A stretch of DNA of 64,000 nucleotides from Scatomorpha sp964535405 (GTDB lineage Bacteria; Bacillota; Clostridia; Oscillospirales; Oscillospiraceae): NCBI GenBank assembly GCA_964535405.1, contig CAZHUG010000001.1, positions 62,001-126,000 of the forward strand, written 5' to 3'. Shown here in pieces: positions 46,650 through 55,747 of this stretch. The notes under the pieces are model-generated. The model ran no database searches, had not been told where the DNA came from, and was given only the letters and a program-made list of their open reading frames with translations. The stretch's first letter is position 1; each line of letters starts with the position of its first letter. Both the position numbers and the translations under genes were made by a program.

Positions 46650-49304
46650 ATGATTCCGGTGAGCATCATGAACAGGAAAAACAGAAGCAGTGAAATTTTA
46701 AAGAATAAGCAGGATACGGAGGCGATACTCCGCAATTTTGCTTTTTTGCCGAGGCAGGAGCTATTGGGCTCGCTTTCGGTGGACGGCAAAGGTCTGTCCT
46801 CAGCCGAGGCTGAAGACAGGCAGGATGAATTCGGGAAGAACGTCATAACAGCGGGGAGTAAGAACACAACCCTCCACAGACTCAAGGAGGCGACCTTAAA
46901 CCCCTTCAACATCATATTAATAATCATAGCGGTGATAACATATTTTACTGACGTCGTCGCCTCAGCGCAGCCTGATTACCTCACGGTTTCAATCATTCTC
47001 GCGCTGGTGTTCATATCGAGCCTTGTCGCCTTTGTGCAGAACCAGCGCTCGAACGCCGCAGCCGAGCGGCTCTCGGACATGATCTCAAACAAGGCGGACG
47101 TTCTGCGGGACGGCGAGTTTGTGGAGATAGCGATGGACGAGGTAGTGCCCGGTGATATCGTAAAGCTCTCTGCCGGCGACATGCTGCCGGCTGACCTGCG
47201 CTTTCTGACAGCGAAGGACACCTTCATTGCGCAGGCAGCCCTGACCGGAGAGTCAAACCCGGTTGAGAAGTTTGTCGATGTCAAAAACGCGCCGGACGAT
47301 GCGCTGACCGACCTGTCGAATATCGGCTTCATGGGCTCAAACGTGGTCGCAGGCAGTGCGACTGCTGTCGCCCTCGCCACCGGCAACCGCACATATTTCG
47401 GCTCAATGGCAAAGACACTCTCCGGCGACAGGGCGCAAACCAGCTTTGAGCGCGGAGTCGCGTCGGTCAGCAAGCTCCTGGTTTCCATGATGCTGGTGAT
47501 GGTTCCGATTGTGTTTCTAATAAACGGCATTGCAAAGGACGACTGGACGAAAGCGCTGCTCTTTGCGATCAGCATCGCAGTCGGACTCACGCCGGAAATG
47601 CTGCCGGTCATAATGACCTCGACGCTTGCAAAGGGCGCGGTCACCATGTCCAAGCACAAGGTCATCGTCCGCACTCTCGGCGCTATTCAGACCTTCGGTG
47701 AGATGGATGTGCTCTGTACGGACAAGACCGGCACCCTGACCGAGGACAAAATTGTGCTGGAAAAATACATGAACCTGCATGGTGAGTACGACACCCGCGT
47801 GCTGCGCCATGCGTATCTCAACAGCTATTTCCAGACCGGGCTCAAGAACCTGATTGATCTTGCGATTATAAACCGCGCGTCAAAATATGAGCTTGAGAGT
47901 CTGCTGCCGAACTACAGACGCGTGGATGAGATTCCCTTCGACTTTGCGCGTCGCCGGATGAGCGTTGTGCTTGAGGATAAAAACGGCAAGCGCCAGCTCA
48001 TAACAAAGGGCGCGGTCGAGGAAATGGTCGCCATATGCTCCTATGTTGAGATGAACGGGCAGCTCCTGCCGATGGATGAGGAGACTCGTCGCGCGGCGCT
48101 GGATATCTATGAAAAGCACAACTCCGACGGTCTTCGCATGATCGCCGTCGCGCAGAAAAACAACGTTCCCGACAGCGACACCTTCAGCGTTGCAGACGAG
48201 CGGGACATGGTTCTGATCGGCTTCGTCGGATTTTTGGATCCCCCGAAGGAGAGCGCAAAGTCCGCAATCGATGCCCTGCGTGAGCACGGCGTGCGCACAG
48301 TGGTGCTCACCGGCGACAGTGAGGGAGTGGCGGCGAAGGTCTGCGGCAAGGTTGGCGTGAACACCGCAACATTGCTGACCGGGCGCGACGTCGAGCTGCT
48401 GAATGACGAAGAGCTTCTGGCTGCGGTCAAAACCTGCGACCTGTTTGCAAAGCTCTCGCCCACTCAAAAGGAGAGGGTCGTGCGTGCTCTGCAAGCGGGG
48501 GGACATACTGTCGGGTACATGGGCGACGGAATAAACGACGCGCCCGCACTGCGCCAGGCAGACGTCGGGATCTCCGTCGACAGCGCGGTTGACATCGCAA
48601 AGGAGACCGCGGATATAATCCTGCTCGAAAAGGATCTCATGGTGCTTGAGCAGGGCGTTATTGAGGGTCGGCGTACCTTTGGAAACATCGTCAAATATAT
48701 TAAAATGGCCGCCAGCGGAAACTTCGGCAACATGATTTCGGTCATCATCGCCAGCGTATTGCTGCCGTTTTTGCCGATGCTGCCGGTTCAGATACTGACA
48801 CAAAACCTGCTTTGCGATTTTGCCACGATGGGCATGGCTTTTGACAACGTGGACGATGAATACGTGAAAAAGCCGCGCCGCTGGGAGACAAAATCCATAA
48901 AGTCCTTCATGGCCTACATGGGGCCGCTCAGCTCAATTTTTGACGTTTTGTGCTTCGCGGTTATGTGGTGGGTCGTCGGCGCGAACACTGTGGAGCTTGC
49001 ACCGCTGTTCCAGTCCGGCTGGTTTGTGTTCGGCACGGTGTCACAGGTGCTCGTCATACACATGATCCGCACGGCGAAGATCCCCTTCCTGCACAGCAGA
49101 CCGTCAAGGCCGCTGCTTATATCGACCGTCATCGTTGCGGCGCTCGCGATCGTGATAGGTTTTTCGAGCCTTGCAGTCGGCATCGACATGCTGCCGCTGC
49201 CCTCGCACTTCGCGCCATGGCTCGCGCTGATTCTGGCGGGCTACTTCTTCGCGTCACAGCTTATTAAGAAAATCTATACAAAACACCACGACGAGTGGCT
49301 GTAA
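46650..49304 (+). CDS. mgtA: Magnesium-transporting-type P-type ATPase
   Basis: An 884-residue P-type ATPase of the MgtA class (P3B), which uses ATP to bring divalent cations, classically Mg2+, into the cytoplasm. It has the phosphorylation site CTDKTGTLTEDK (Asp358), TGES in the actuator domain (ALTGESNPVEKF), GDGINDAPALR in the hinge, and a hydrophobic C-terminal block ending near 880. Length fits MgtA (about 890). ATG 46650 lies right behind AGGAAGGGA; an ATG at 46668 is an alternative. The leader with a terminator suggests control by an ion-sensing RNA; the exact ion is open. Confidence 0.85.
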   Translation: MIPVSIMNRKNRSSEILKNKQDTEAILRNFAFLPRQELLGSLSVDGKGLSSAEAEDRQDEFGKNVITAGSKNTTLHRLKEATLNPFNIILIIIAVITYFTDVVASAQPDYLTVSIILALVFISSLVAFVQNQRSNAAAERLSDMISNKADVLRDGEFVEIAMDEVVPGDIVKLSAGDMLPADLRFLTAKDTFIAQAALTGESNPVEKFVDVKNAPDDALTDLSNIGFMGSNVVAGSATAVALATGNRTYFGSMAKTLSGDRAQTSFERGVASVSKLLVSMMLVMVPIVFLINGIAKDDWTKALLFAISIAVGLTPEMLPVIMTSTLAKGAVTMSKHKVIVRTLGAIQTFGEMDVLCTDKTGTLTEDKIVLEKYMNLHGEYDTRVLRHAYLNSYFQTGLKNLIDLAIINRASKYELESLLPNYRRVDEIPFDFARRRMSVVLEDKNGKRQLITKGAVEEMVAICSYVEMNGQLLPMDEETRRAALDIYEKHNSDGLRMIAVAQKNNVPDSDTFSVADERDMVLIGFVGFLDPPKESAKSAIDALREHGVRTVVLTGDSEGVAAKVCGKVGVNTATLLTGRDVELLNDEELLAAVKTCDLFAKLSPTQKERVVRALQAGGHTVGYMGDGINDAPALRQADVGISVDSAVDIAKETADIILLEKDLMVLEQGVIEGRRTFGNIVKYIKMAASGNFGNMISVIIASVLLPFLPMLPVQILTQNLLCDFATMGMAFDNVDDEYVKKPRRWETKSIKSFMAYMGPLSSIFDVLCFAVMWWVVGANTVELAPLFQSGWFVFGTVSQVLVIHMIRTAKIPFLHSRPSRPLLISTVIVAALAIVIGFSSLAVGIDMLPLPSHFAPWLALILAGYFFASQLIKKIYTKHHDEWL

Positions 49305-49311
49305 TAAATGA

Positions 49312-49341
49312 CCGGTGAGGGTTTCCCCTCACCGGCTTTTT
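49312..49341 (+). terminator. Terminator after mgtA
   Basis: 10-bp arms CCGGTGAGGG/CCCTCACCGG with loop TTTC and CTTTTT. The 265 bases from 49342 to 49605 contain nothing I can identify. Confidence 0.85.
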
Positions 49342-49605
49342 GTTGGGCAACAATAATGTGAGCTTTATAGTGACTTTGAAAAAGTCAACAAGGATCTCAT
49401 TTGTTTTTATCCGGAAGACCCCGGCTGACGGCGTGTCCAGAGCCTTCAGCATAAATATAGGAACCCTCCGGGCATATCTCTGAGGACGCTTTGGCGTGCT
49501 CCCTACAGTATATGCAGGTTTTAATTTGCCGTCAGCCTTGAAGCATCCAGCGAGCCGCCACAGGCTCGTGCATATGACCGCAGAAGTGTTGTCAGATATA
49601 ATCAT

Positions 49606-49649
49606 AAAAACAGGTCAGAAAAAACTGTATTTTTTCTGACCTGTTTTTT
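49606..49649 (-). terminator. Terminator after tRNA-Arg
   Basis: An A/T-rich stem with ACAGGTCAG/CTGACCTGT at its core, followed by T-tracts; it begins directly after the encoded CCA end on the minus strand. Confidence 0.75.
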
Positions 49650-49726
49650 TGGTACGCCCGACGCGATTCGAACGCACGACCTTCAGAGTCGGAGTCTGAC
49701 GCTCTATCCAGCTGAGCTACGGGCGC
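49650..49726 (-). tRNA. tRNA-Arg (anticodon CCG)
   Basis: Minus-strand cloverleaf: acceptor GCGCCCG/CGGGCGT, D arm GCTC..GAGC, anticodon stem TCAGA/TCTGA with loop CTCCGAC (anticodon CCG, reading CGG), T arm GTGCG/CGCGT with TTCGAAT. Discriminator A and CCA are encoded. Confidence 0.93.
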
Positions 49727-49739
49727 ATATAGCCAGATA

Positions 49740-49768
49740 ATTATAGCAGAGCACCACTGTAAAGTAAA
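49740..49768 (-). promoter_or_regulatory. Promoter of tRNA-Arg
   Basis: On the minus strand, TTTACT (49768-49763) and TATAAT (49745-49740) with 17-base spacing, placing the start point a few bases before the tRNA 5' end. Confidence 0.6.
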
Positions 49769-49862
49769 CCCCAATTTTAGCAATGTGTAATTGCCTTAGC
49801 GCGGGCTATGTGCTATACTCAAGGTTGCAAAAACGTATACTAATGGTGATAACAGGGGATAT

Positions 49863-50909
49863 ATGCCTATGAAACTTAAACATAAACTGATTTCTTTTAT
49901 AGTCTGCTGCGCGCTTGCGCTGCCGCTTGCCGGCTGTGGCGAGGGTAAGGCCGTTGAAAAACAGATCTTTTCAATGGACACGGTCATGCTGCTCAAGGCC
50001 TATGGTGCGAAGGCCGAGGCCGGGCTTGGCGACGCCATACGGATCATAAACTCGCTTGACAAGGCGCTCGATCCGGAGCTTGCCACCAGCATGGTCTATG
50101 CCCTGAATAACGCCGCGGGCGAGGAAGTCGTCCTGTCCGGACAGATTGCCGAGATGCTCCAAACCGCACAGACGGTCTATGACCGCAGCGGGGGTGCGCT
50201 GAATCTGGCGATCTATCCCGTGGTCAAGCTCTGGGGCTTTGTCGACGGACAGTACAGTGTCCCCAAGAAGGCCGATATCACGGCTATGCTTGAGAAAATT
50301 GACTTTTCCCAGCTCGGCATGAGCAGCTTTCCCGACTCGGACTCCGTACTCGTCAAGATGCCTGCCGACATGGAGCTGTCCTTCGGCTCAATTGCCAAGG
50401 GCTGCGCCTCGGAATACGCCATATCCGCCCTGCGTCAGGCGGGGGTCGAGAGCGCCATAGTCTCTCTGGGCGGAAATGTCCAGACCCTGGGCAGGAAGCC
50501 CGACGGCTCGAACTGGAACATAGTCGTGCAGGATCCGAAGGACACCGGCAGCTACATCGGAAGTCTGAGCGTGGGCGAGACCGCAGTTGTCACGAGCGGC
50601 GGCTACTACCGCTTTTTCGAGGGCGGCGACGGCGCAATCTATCACCACATAATAGACCCCGCAACGTGCTATCCGGCAGACAGCGGCATCATATCGGCCA
50701 CGGTTATCTGTAATAACGGCACCCTGGCAGACGCGCTCTCGACTGCTGTATATGTCCTCGGCGCTGACAAGGCTCTGGAATATTACCGCAGCTGGGGCGG
50801 GTTTGAGATGGTGCTCGTCACCGATGACGACCGTGTTCTTGTGACAAACGGACTTTATGATGTGTTCACGCTCCAGTCGGACAATTACGTCGTGGAGTAC
50901 ATTTCCTAG
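49863..50909 (+). CDS. apbE: ApbE-type FMN:protein transferase, lipoprotein
   Basis: A 348-residue ApbE family protein, which attaches FMN to a threonine of flavoproteins such as Rnf or Nqr subunits outside the membrane. It has a lipoprotein signal (hydrophobic IVCCALALPLAGC, lipobox LAGC) and the ApbE core: FSMDTVMLLKAYG, GGALNLAIYPVVKLWGF, SFGSIAKGCASEYAI, SLGGNVQTLG and the HHIIDPATCYPAD loop near the metal site. GSIAKG is the usual GxxxKG substrate motif. Its Rnf-type client is not in this window. ATG 49863 or 49869 may start. Confidence 0.88.
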   Translation: MPMKLKHKLISFIVCCALALPLAGCGEGKAVEKQIFSMDTVMLLKAYGAKAEAGLGDAIRIINSLDKALDPELATSMVYALNNAAGEEVVLSGQIAEMLQTAQTVYDRSGGALNLAIYPVVKLWGFVDGQYSVPKKADITAMLEKIDFSQLGMSSFPDSDSVLVKMPADMELSFGSIAKGCASEYAISALRQAGVESAIVSLGGNVQTLGRKPDGSNWNIVVQDPKDTGSYIGSLSVGETAVVTSGGYYRFFEGGDGAIYHHIIDPATCYPADSGIISATVICNNGTLADALSTAVYVLGADKALEYYRSWGGFEMVLVTDDDRVLVTNGLYDVFTLQSDNYVVEYIS

Positions 50910-50961
50910 CTCCGGCTAAAGCTTCCGGAGCAGCCGGGGAGATTCACGTGAGGTTCATATA

Positions 50962-53016
50962 ATGCCAAATCTCGATACCGAAATCAGATACATAAAGGGA
51001 ATAGGCGAGGTCAAGGCGCGCGCTTTCGGAAAGCTCGGCGTGCGTGACCTCGCCGAGCTTGTTGGGCTCTTTCCCAGGGCCTATGAGGACAGGAGCGTCT
51101 ATAAGCCCATCGACATGCTCATGGAGGGGGAGTCCGCCTGCATCGAGGCGATGGTCGTCACCGCGCCGCGGCTGAGCCGCATCGGGCGCGGACGTGAAAT
51201 TGTGAAGTTTCGCGTCTCCGACGACAGCGGCTCGCTGGACATCACCTTTTTCAACATGAGCTACGTGCGCGAGCAGATAAAGCTCGGCGACAGCTTCGTG
51301 TTTTATGGCAAGGTCACGGTTCTGGGGGCAAAACGGGGCATGACAAACCCAATCTTCGAGCGCGAGGGCGCAAAGAACGCGGTCACGGGACGCATCGTTC
51401 CCGTCTACCGCCTGACCGCCGGGCTGTCGCAAAAAACCGTCATGAACAGCGTCCGTCAGGGACTGAGCGCTTGCGCCGAGCAGCTGCCTGATGCCCTGCC
51501 GCAGTCGATTGCGGACGAGTTTCAGCTCTGTCAGGCGCGCTACGCCTATGAAAACATCCATTTTCCGGAGGACTTTACCGCGCTGTCACACGCGCGGCGC
51601 AGGCTCGTGTTTGAGGAGCTTTTTGTCCTCGCCTGTGCGCTGGGCATACTCCGCCGCGGCAGAACAGACGAGCCCGGCACAGTAATCTCCGGCGCTGATC
51701 CTCAGAAATTTTATAAGTCCCTGCCGTTCACGCCAACCGGCGCGCAGTATAGAGCGGTGGAGCAGGCGGCGGCGGATATGTCCTCCGGCAAGCTCATGAA
51801 CAGGCTCATTCAGGGCGATGTGGGAAGTGGCAAGACCCTAGTCGCCGCGGCCTGCATATACCTGGCAGTGAGCTGCGGATATCAGTGCGCCTTCATGGCG
51901 CCGACCGAGATACTCGCCGAGCAGCATCTGCACACGCTGCAGGGATTTTTGGAGCCGTTCGGCGTGCGCGTTTTAAAGCTCACGGGCTCGATGGGCGCGA
52001 AGAAAAAGCGGGAAACCCTTGCCGCCGTTGCCGCCGGTGACTGTGACCTGTGCATCGGCACGCATGCACTGCTCACCGGAAACGTGGAGTTTAAAAACCT
52101 CGCGCTTGTGATAACGGACGAGCAGCACCGCTTCGGCGTTGAACAGCGCGCGGTGCTCGCGGGAAAGGGCAACCGCCCGCACGTGCTGGTCATGTCGGCG
52201 ACACCCATACCGCGCACGCTCGCGCTCATAATCTACGGCGATCTGGACGTTTCAGTCATAGACGAGCTGCCGCCGGGGCGCGAAAAGGTGGACACCTTCG
52301 CGGTTTCGAGCGGCTATCGACAGCGGCTCAACGCCTTCATAAGAAAGCTGGCTTTGCAGGGGCGGCAGGTGTTTGTGGTCTGTCCGATGATCGAGGAGAA
52401 CGAGGAGCTGCTCGCAAACGTCAAATCTGCCGAGGAGCACGCAGCCGGGCTGACGCTTGAGTTTCCCGACCTTCGCGTCTCCTGCGTACACGGCAGGATG
52501 AAGGCGAAGCAGAAGGAAGAAATTATGGCGGAGTTTGTGGCGGGGAATATCGATGTTCTCGTTTCCACGACCGTGATTGAGGTCGGAGTCGATGTGCCGA
52601 ACGCGGCGCTCATGATAATCGAGAATGCCGAGCGCTTCGGCCTCTCGCAGCTTCATCAGCTGCGTGGACGTGTCGGCCGCGGCAGGCACAAGAGCTATTG
52701 CGTGCTCGTATCCGATGCGCAAGGGGCGGAGGCAAAGGCGAGGCTCGCCGTCATGACGAAGACGAACGACGGTTTTGTCATCGCCGAGGAGGACCTGCGC
52801 CTGCGCGGCCCGGGCGATTTCTTCGGCTCTCGCCAACACGGCCTGCCTGAGCTGCACGTTGCCGATCTCGGCGCGGACATGGACGTTTTGCAGACAGCGC
52901 AGAGCTCTGCAAACAGGCTTCTTGCGAGCGATCCCGAGCTGCTAAAGCCGGAAAATGCGAAGCTCAGAGCAAGAGCCGAGAAACTAATTGCCTCAAGCGG
53001 AGGCCGCTTCAACTAA
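50962..53016 (+). CDS. recG: ATP-dependent DNA helicase RecG
   Basis: A 684-residue branch-migration helicase that reverses stalled replication forks and processes Holliday junctions. It has the N-terminal wedge OB-fold domain (about 55-150), then two helicase domains with Walker A GDVGSGKTLVAA, motif II DEQH (ITDEQHRFGVEQ), motif III VMSATPIPRT and motif VI QLRGRVGRGRHKSYC. The length is normal. The start at 50962 follows GTGAGG at modest spacing. It follows apbE by 52 bases across a GCTCCGG/CCGGAGC hairpin without T-tract, so co-transcription is possible. Confidence 0.95.
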   Translation: MPNLDTEIRYIKGIGEVKARAFGKLGVRDLAELVGLFPRAYEDRSVYKPIDMLMEGESACIEAMVVTAPRLSRIGRGREIVKFRVSDDSGSLDITFFNMSYVREQIKLGDSFVFYGKVTVLGAKRGMTNPIFEREGAKNAVTGRIVPVYRLTAGLSQKTVMNSVRQGLSACAEQLPDALPQSIADEFQLCQARYAYENIHFPEDFTALSHARRRLVFEELFVLACALGILRRGRTDEPGTVISGADPQKFYKSLPFTPTGAQYRAVEQAAADMSSGKLMNRLIQGDVGSGKTLVAAACIYLAVSCGYQCAFMAPTEILAEQHLHTLQGFLEPFGVRVLKLTGSMGAKKKRETLAAVAAGDCDLCIGTHALLTGNVEFKNLALVITDEQHRFGVEQRAVLAGKGNRPHVLVMSATPIPRTLALIIYGDLDVSVIDELPPGREKVDTFAVSSGYRQRLNAFIRKLALQGRQVFVVCPMIEENEELLANVKSAEEHAAGLTLEFPDLRVSCVHGRMKAKQKEEIMAEFVAGNIDVLVSTTVIEVGVDVPNAALMIIENAERFGLSQLHQLRGRVGRGRHKSYCVLVSDAQGAEAKARLAVMTKTNDGFVIAEEDLRLRGPGDFFGSRQHGLPELHVADLGADMDVLQTAQSSANRLLASDPELLKPENAKLRARAEKLIASSGGRFN

Positions 53017-53030
53017 TAAGTCGTCCCACA

Positions 53031-53068
53031 CCCCGCATATACTCTATGTAGTAAATGCGGGGGTTTTT
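53031..53068 (+). terminator. Hairpin between recG and the SpoVB-like gene
   Basis: Arms CCCCGCAT (53031-53038) and ATGCGGGG (53055-53062), then GTTTTT. The G-run of the right arm is also the only possible ribosome site of the next gene, whose ATG is at 53070, so the hairpin may both end recG transcripts and mask that site. Confidence 0.55.
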
Positions 53069-53069
53069 C

Positions 53070-54419
53070 ATGAAAAAACGACTTGTAGTAAACACATTAC
53101 TCCTCACGGGGGCCAATATTCTCATGCGCTGCATAGCCATGGCCTTTCAGGCCTGGCTGGTCGGACGCATCGGTTCTGCGGGCATAGGTCTGTTCCAGCT
53201 CGTGATGAGCGTGGAGATGCTGTGCATCACCTTCGCCGTCAGCGGCGTGCGCTTTGCCGTGACGCGGCTGGTGTCCGAGGAGATCGGACTGGGCCGCGAG
53301 GGCGGAGTTTCGGCGGCGATGACGCGCTGTACGAGCTACAGCCTCGTCTTCGGTCTTGCCGCGATGCTGGTCTTGCATTTTGGCGCGGAGTACATAGGCT
53401 TTCTCTGGATAGGCGACGCGAGAACGGTCATGAGTCTGCGCATACTCTCCTTCGGACTGCCGTTTATCTCGCTGTCCAGCGCAATTTCGGGCTACTTCAC
53501 AGCCTGCGGACGGGTTTGGAAGCCCGCACTCGTACATCTTGTCGAGCAGATCAGCTATGTCCTGCTCGTCGCCATTTTCCTGTCTGCCGCGCCCCGAAAC
53601 GACATTGAGCGCTCCTGCGCCGCGGTCACGGCGGGCATGACGGCCTCCGACATGCTCTCGTTTGTCATAATGCTCTTCGCCTATGTCACTGACCGCCGCC
53701 GCCACGGCAAAAAGGGCGCCAGTGCGCCCAGGCTCACGCCGCGCATGCTCTCGGTCGCACTGCCGCTCGCCGTTTCCGCATACGCGCGCAGCGCCCTGTC
53801 CACGCTCGAGCACCTCTTGGTCCCGCGCGGCTTCAAAAAATCAGGCATGAGCGCGGACTCCGCCCTGTCGGGCTACGGCGTCATTCAGGGCATGGTCATG
53901 CCGATTTTGAGCTTTCCCGCCTGTCTTCTCATGGCGCTTTCAGAGCTCATCGTGCCCGAGCTCACCGATGCGCAGATGAAGCGCGACGACGCCGGCATCT
54001 TGCGGATTGTGAAGAAGCTTCTCAGCCGAACCATCCTGTTTTCACTGCTCGCGGGGGCGGTGCTTTTCGTTTTCTCCGACCGGCTCGCGCTCGCCATCTA
54101 CAAATCAGGGCAGGCAGGCCGCTACATACGCTATCTCGCGCCGCTCATACCGATCATGTACACAGACATGGTGGTGGACGGCTGTCTCAAGGGACTCGGC
54201 CTTCAGGTCTGGAGCATGGGCATCAATATCCTCGACGCCGGTATCGGAGTTTTGCTCGTCTGGACTCTGCTGCCGATCGGCGCACTGCCCGCCTACATCT
54301 GCATCATATATTTTAACGAGCTTTTAAACTTTTTCCTGAGCGCCTCGCGCCTGCGCCGCTACCTGCGCAAACGCCGTCCGCAGGCCCGGCCAAAAGAGCT
54401 GAAAGCAGTAATTAGATAA
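53070..54419 (+). CDS. SpoVB-like flippase (MOP superfamily)
   Basis: A 449-residue protein with about 12-14 membrane segments of the polysaccharide/MOP flippase superfamily. It is closest in feel to stage V sporulation protein B and related lipid-linked sugar flippases (LMRCIAMAFQAWLVGRIGSA; GIGLFQLVMSVEMLCITFAV at the start). SpoVB is needed for spore cortex formation and is thought to move lipid-linked precursors across the forespore membrane. ATG 53070 is chosen for the G-rich site; an upstream ATG at 53055 lies inside the hairpin. Confidence 0.8.
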   Translation: MKKRLVVNTLLLTGANILMRCIAMAFQAWLVGRIGSAGIGLFQLVMSVEMLCITFAVSGVRFAVTRLVSEEIGLGREGGVSAAMTRCTSYSLVFGLAAMLVLHFGAEYIGFLWIGDARTVMSLRILSFGLPFISLSSAISGYFTACGRVWKPALVHLVEQISYVLLVAIFLSAAPRNDIERSCAAVTAGMTASDMLSFVIMLFAYVTDRRRHGKKGASAPRLTPRMLSVALPLAVSAYARSALSTLEHLLVPRGFKKSGMSADSALSGYGVIQGMVMPILSFPACLLMALSELIVPELTDAQMKRDDAGILRIVKKLLSRTILFSLLAGAVLFVFSDRLALAIYKSGQAGRYIRYLAPLIPIMYTDMVVDGCLKGLGLQVWSMGINILDAGIGVLLVWTLLPIGALPAYICIIYFNELLNFFLSASRLRRYLRKRRPQARPKELKAVIR

Positions 54420-54427
54420 ATATCTAA
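54412..54427. promoter_or_regulatory. Operator candidate TTAGATAAATATCTAA
   Basis: A 16-bp near-palindrome (7-bp arms TTAGATA/TATCTAA around AA) just upstream of the MFS promoter; a second half-site (TATCTAA) lies inside the promoter spacer. The layout fits the ArsR-like regulator encoded after the MFS gene. Confidence 0.55.
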
Positions 54428-54435
54428 AACACCTA

Positions 54436-54465
54436 TTGACAGATATCTAATGTGCGTGCTATTAT
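54436..54465 (+). promoter_or_regulatory. Promoter of the MFS/ArsR-like/gal genes
   Basis: TTGACA (54436-54441) and TATTAT (54460-54465) with 18-base spacing. Transcription would begin near 54472, which leaves the ATG at 54475 without a leader and favours the TTG start at 54499. Confidence 0.65.
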
Positions 54466-54498
54466 GCGTGTAAGATGTTTGTGAAAGCGGTGATTCCA

Positions 54499-55743
54499 TT
54501 GAAATCTAAGACGACTGAGTACAGAGTGCTTAAAACCCAGCCTGAATACCTGAAGATGATTGCCGCGAATCTCATAAACAGGTTTGGCGATTCGGTGGAC
54601 AGCATCGCGTATGGCTTGCTGATGTACCGGGTAACCGGCTCAGCGTCGCTGATGGCGCTGGTGGTTGCGATAAACTATCTGCCGACGATCATACTCCAGC
54701 CAATCGCCGGCGTGCTGGTGGACAGAATGAACAAGCAGAGGGTCATGGTGCTTACCGACCTTGGGCGCGGGCTTGTGGTCGCCGCGACGGCGCTTGTATA
54801 CTTATATGCTGAGCTGACGACTCCGCTCATACTTGTTTCTGTCATACTCAACTCCACGCTTGAGTCTCTGCGTGTGCCTGCGGGCTCTGCAATTGTGCCG
54901 ACGCTGCTTGAGGAAGACAAGTACGAGATTGGCATGGCGGCAAATCAGACCTTGTGTCAGATATCTGTCACTATCGGCCTTGCTCTTGCTGGCCCCATTG
55001 TTGAGGTTTTGGGCATGGGCACGGCTCTGCTGATTGATGCGGCAACCTTTATCGGATCGGCAGTGGTCATATCTTTTATTCGCGCGGAGGGGGCGAGGGT
55101 TCCTGCCACAAGTGGAAAGGCTGATATAAAAGGTGTTGCGACGGGGCTTGTTGACGGGGTAAAATACATGTATGGCAGTCAGGTTTTGTGGACGCTCATA
55201 ATGCTGGGCATGTGCCTGAACTTTGCATTTGTGCCGCTCGGCGCGCTCTATACGCCGTATGTGACTGATTCGCTGGGCAGTGGCGCAACGCTTCTGAGTT
55301 TCTCGCAGATCGCACAGGTATTTGGTGCGGCGCTGGGCTCGGCGATTTATCCGAAGCTCAAAAACCTGGAGGGAAGAAGGGCGGTTTTGGTGACAAGCAG
55401 CATCACGGCGCTTTCCTATGTCTCCATGGCGTATATTCCCGGTGTCGGAGCTTATATGTTGCGTCAAGGGCTTGCAGTTGGTATAATGTTCATACTCGGC
55501 ATGTCCACGGGTATGCTGGGCATGGTGTTTAATGTCATGTTCGTGAGAAGTGTCGAGCCTGAGTTTATGGGTCGCATAACTGGAGCGACGAATTCACTGC
55601 TCGTAATGGCGATGCCGGTCGGCTCTCTGATTTGCTCGGGGCTTGCGCTGTTTTTGGATATTCCGCAGGTGTTTTTGGCCTTTGGAGTTTTGACCGCAGT
55701 GGTGTTCTTTGCGGTTTCACGAATGAAATTTGAAGGGGATTAA
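54499..55743 (+). CDS. MFS efflux-type transporter
   Basis: A protein of about 414 residues in the MefA/macrolide-efflux-like branch of the major facilitator superfamily. It has NLINRFGDSVDSIAYGLLMY at the start, the loop 2-3 motif GVLVDRMNKQRVMV and 12 helices with a short central loop. Such carriers expel drugs or unknown metabolites. A TTG at 54499 with GCGGTG 7 bases before is the best start; an in-frame ATG at 54475 lies nearly at the transcription start. The following regulator gene begins 4 bases after its stop, so the pair forms an operon. Confidence 0.8.
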   Translation: MKSKTTEYRVLKTQPEYLKMIAANLINRFGDSVDSIAYGLLMYRVTGSASLMALVVAINYLPTIILQPIAGVLVDRMNKQRVMVLTDLGRGLVVAATALVYLYAELTTPLILVSVILNSTLESLRVPAGSAIVPTLLEEDKYEIGMAANQTLCQISVTIGLALAGPIVEVLGMGTALLIDAATFIGSAVVISFIRAEGARVPATSGKADIKGVATGLVDGVKYMYGSQVLWTLIMLGMCLNFAFVPLGALYTPYVTDSLGSGATLLSFSQIAQVFGAALGSAIYPKLKNLEGRRAVLVTSSITALSYVSMAYIPGVGAYMLRQGLAVGIMFILGMSTGMLGMVFNVMFVRSVEPEFMGRITGATNSLLVMAMPVGSLICSGLALFLDIPQVFLAFGVLTAVVFFAVSRMKFEGD

Positions 55744-55747
55744 CGGG

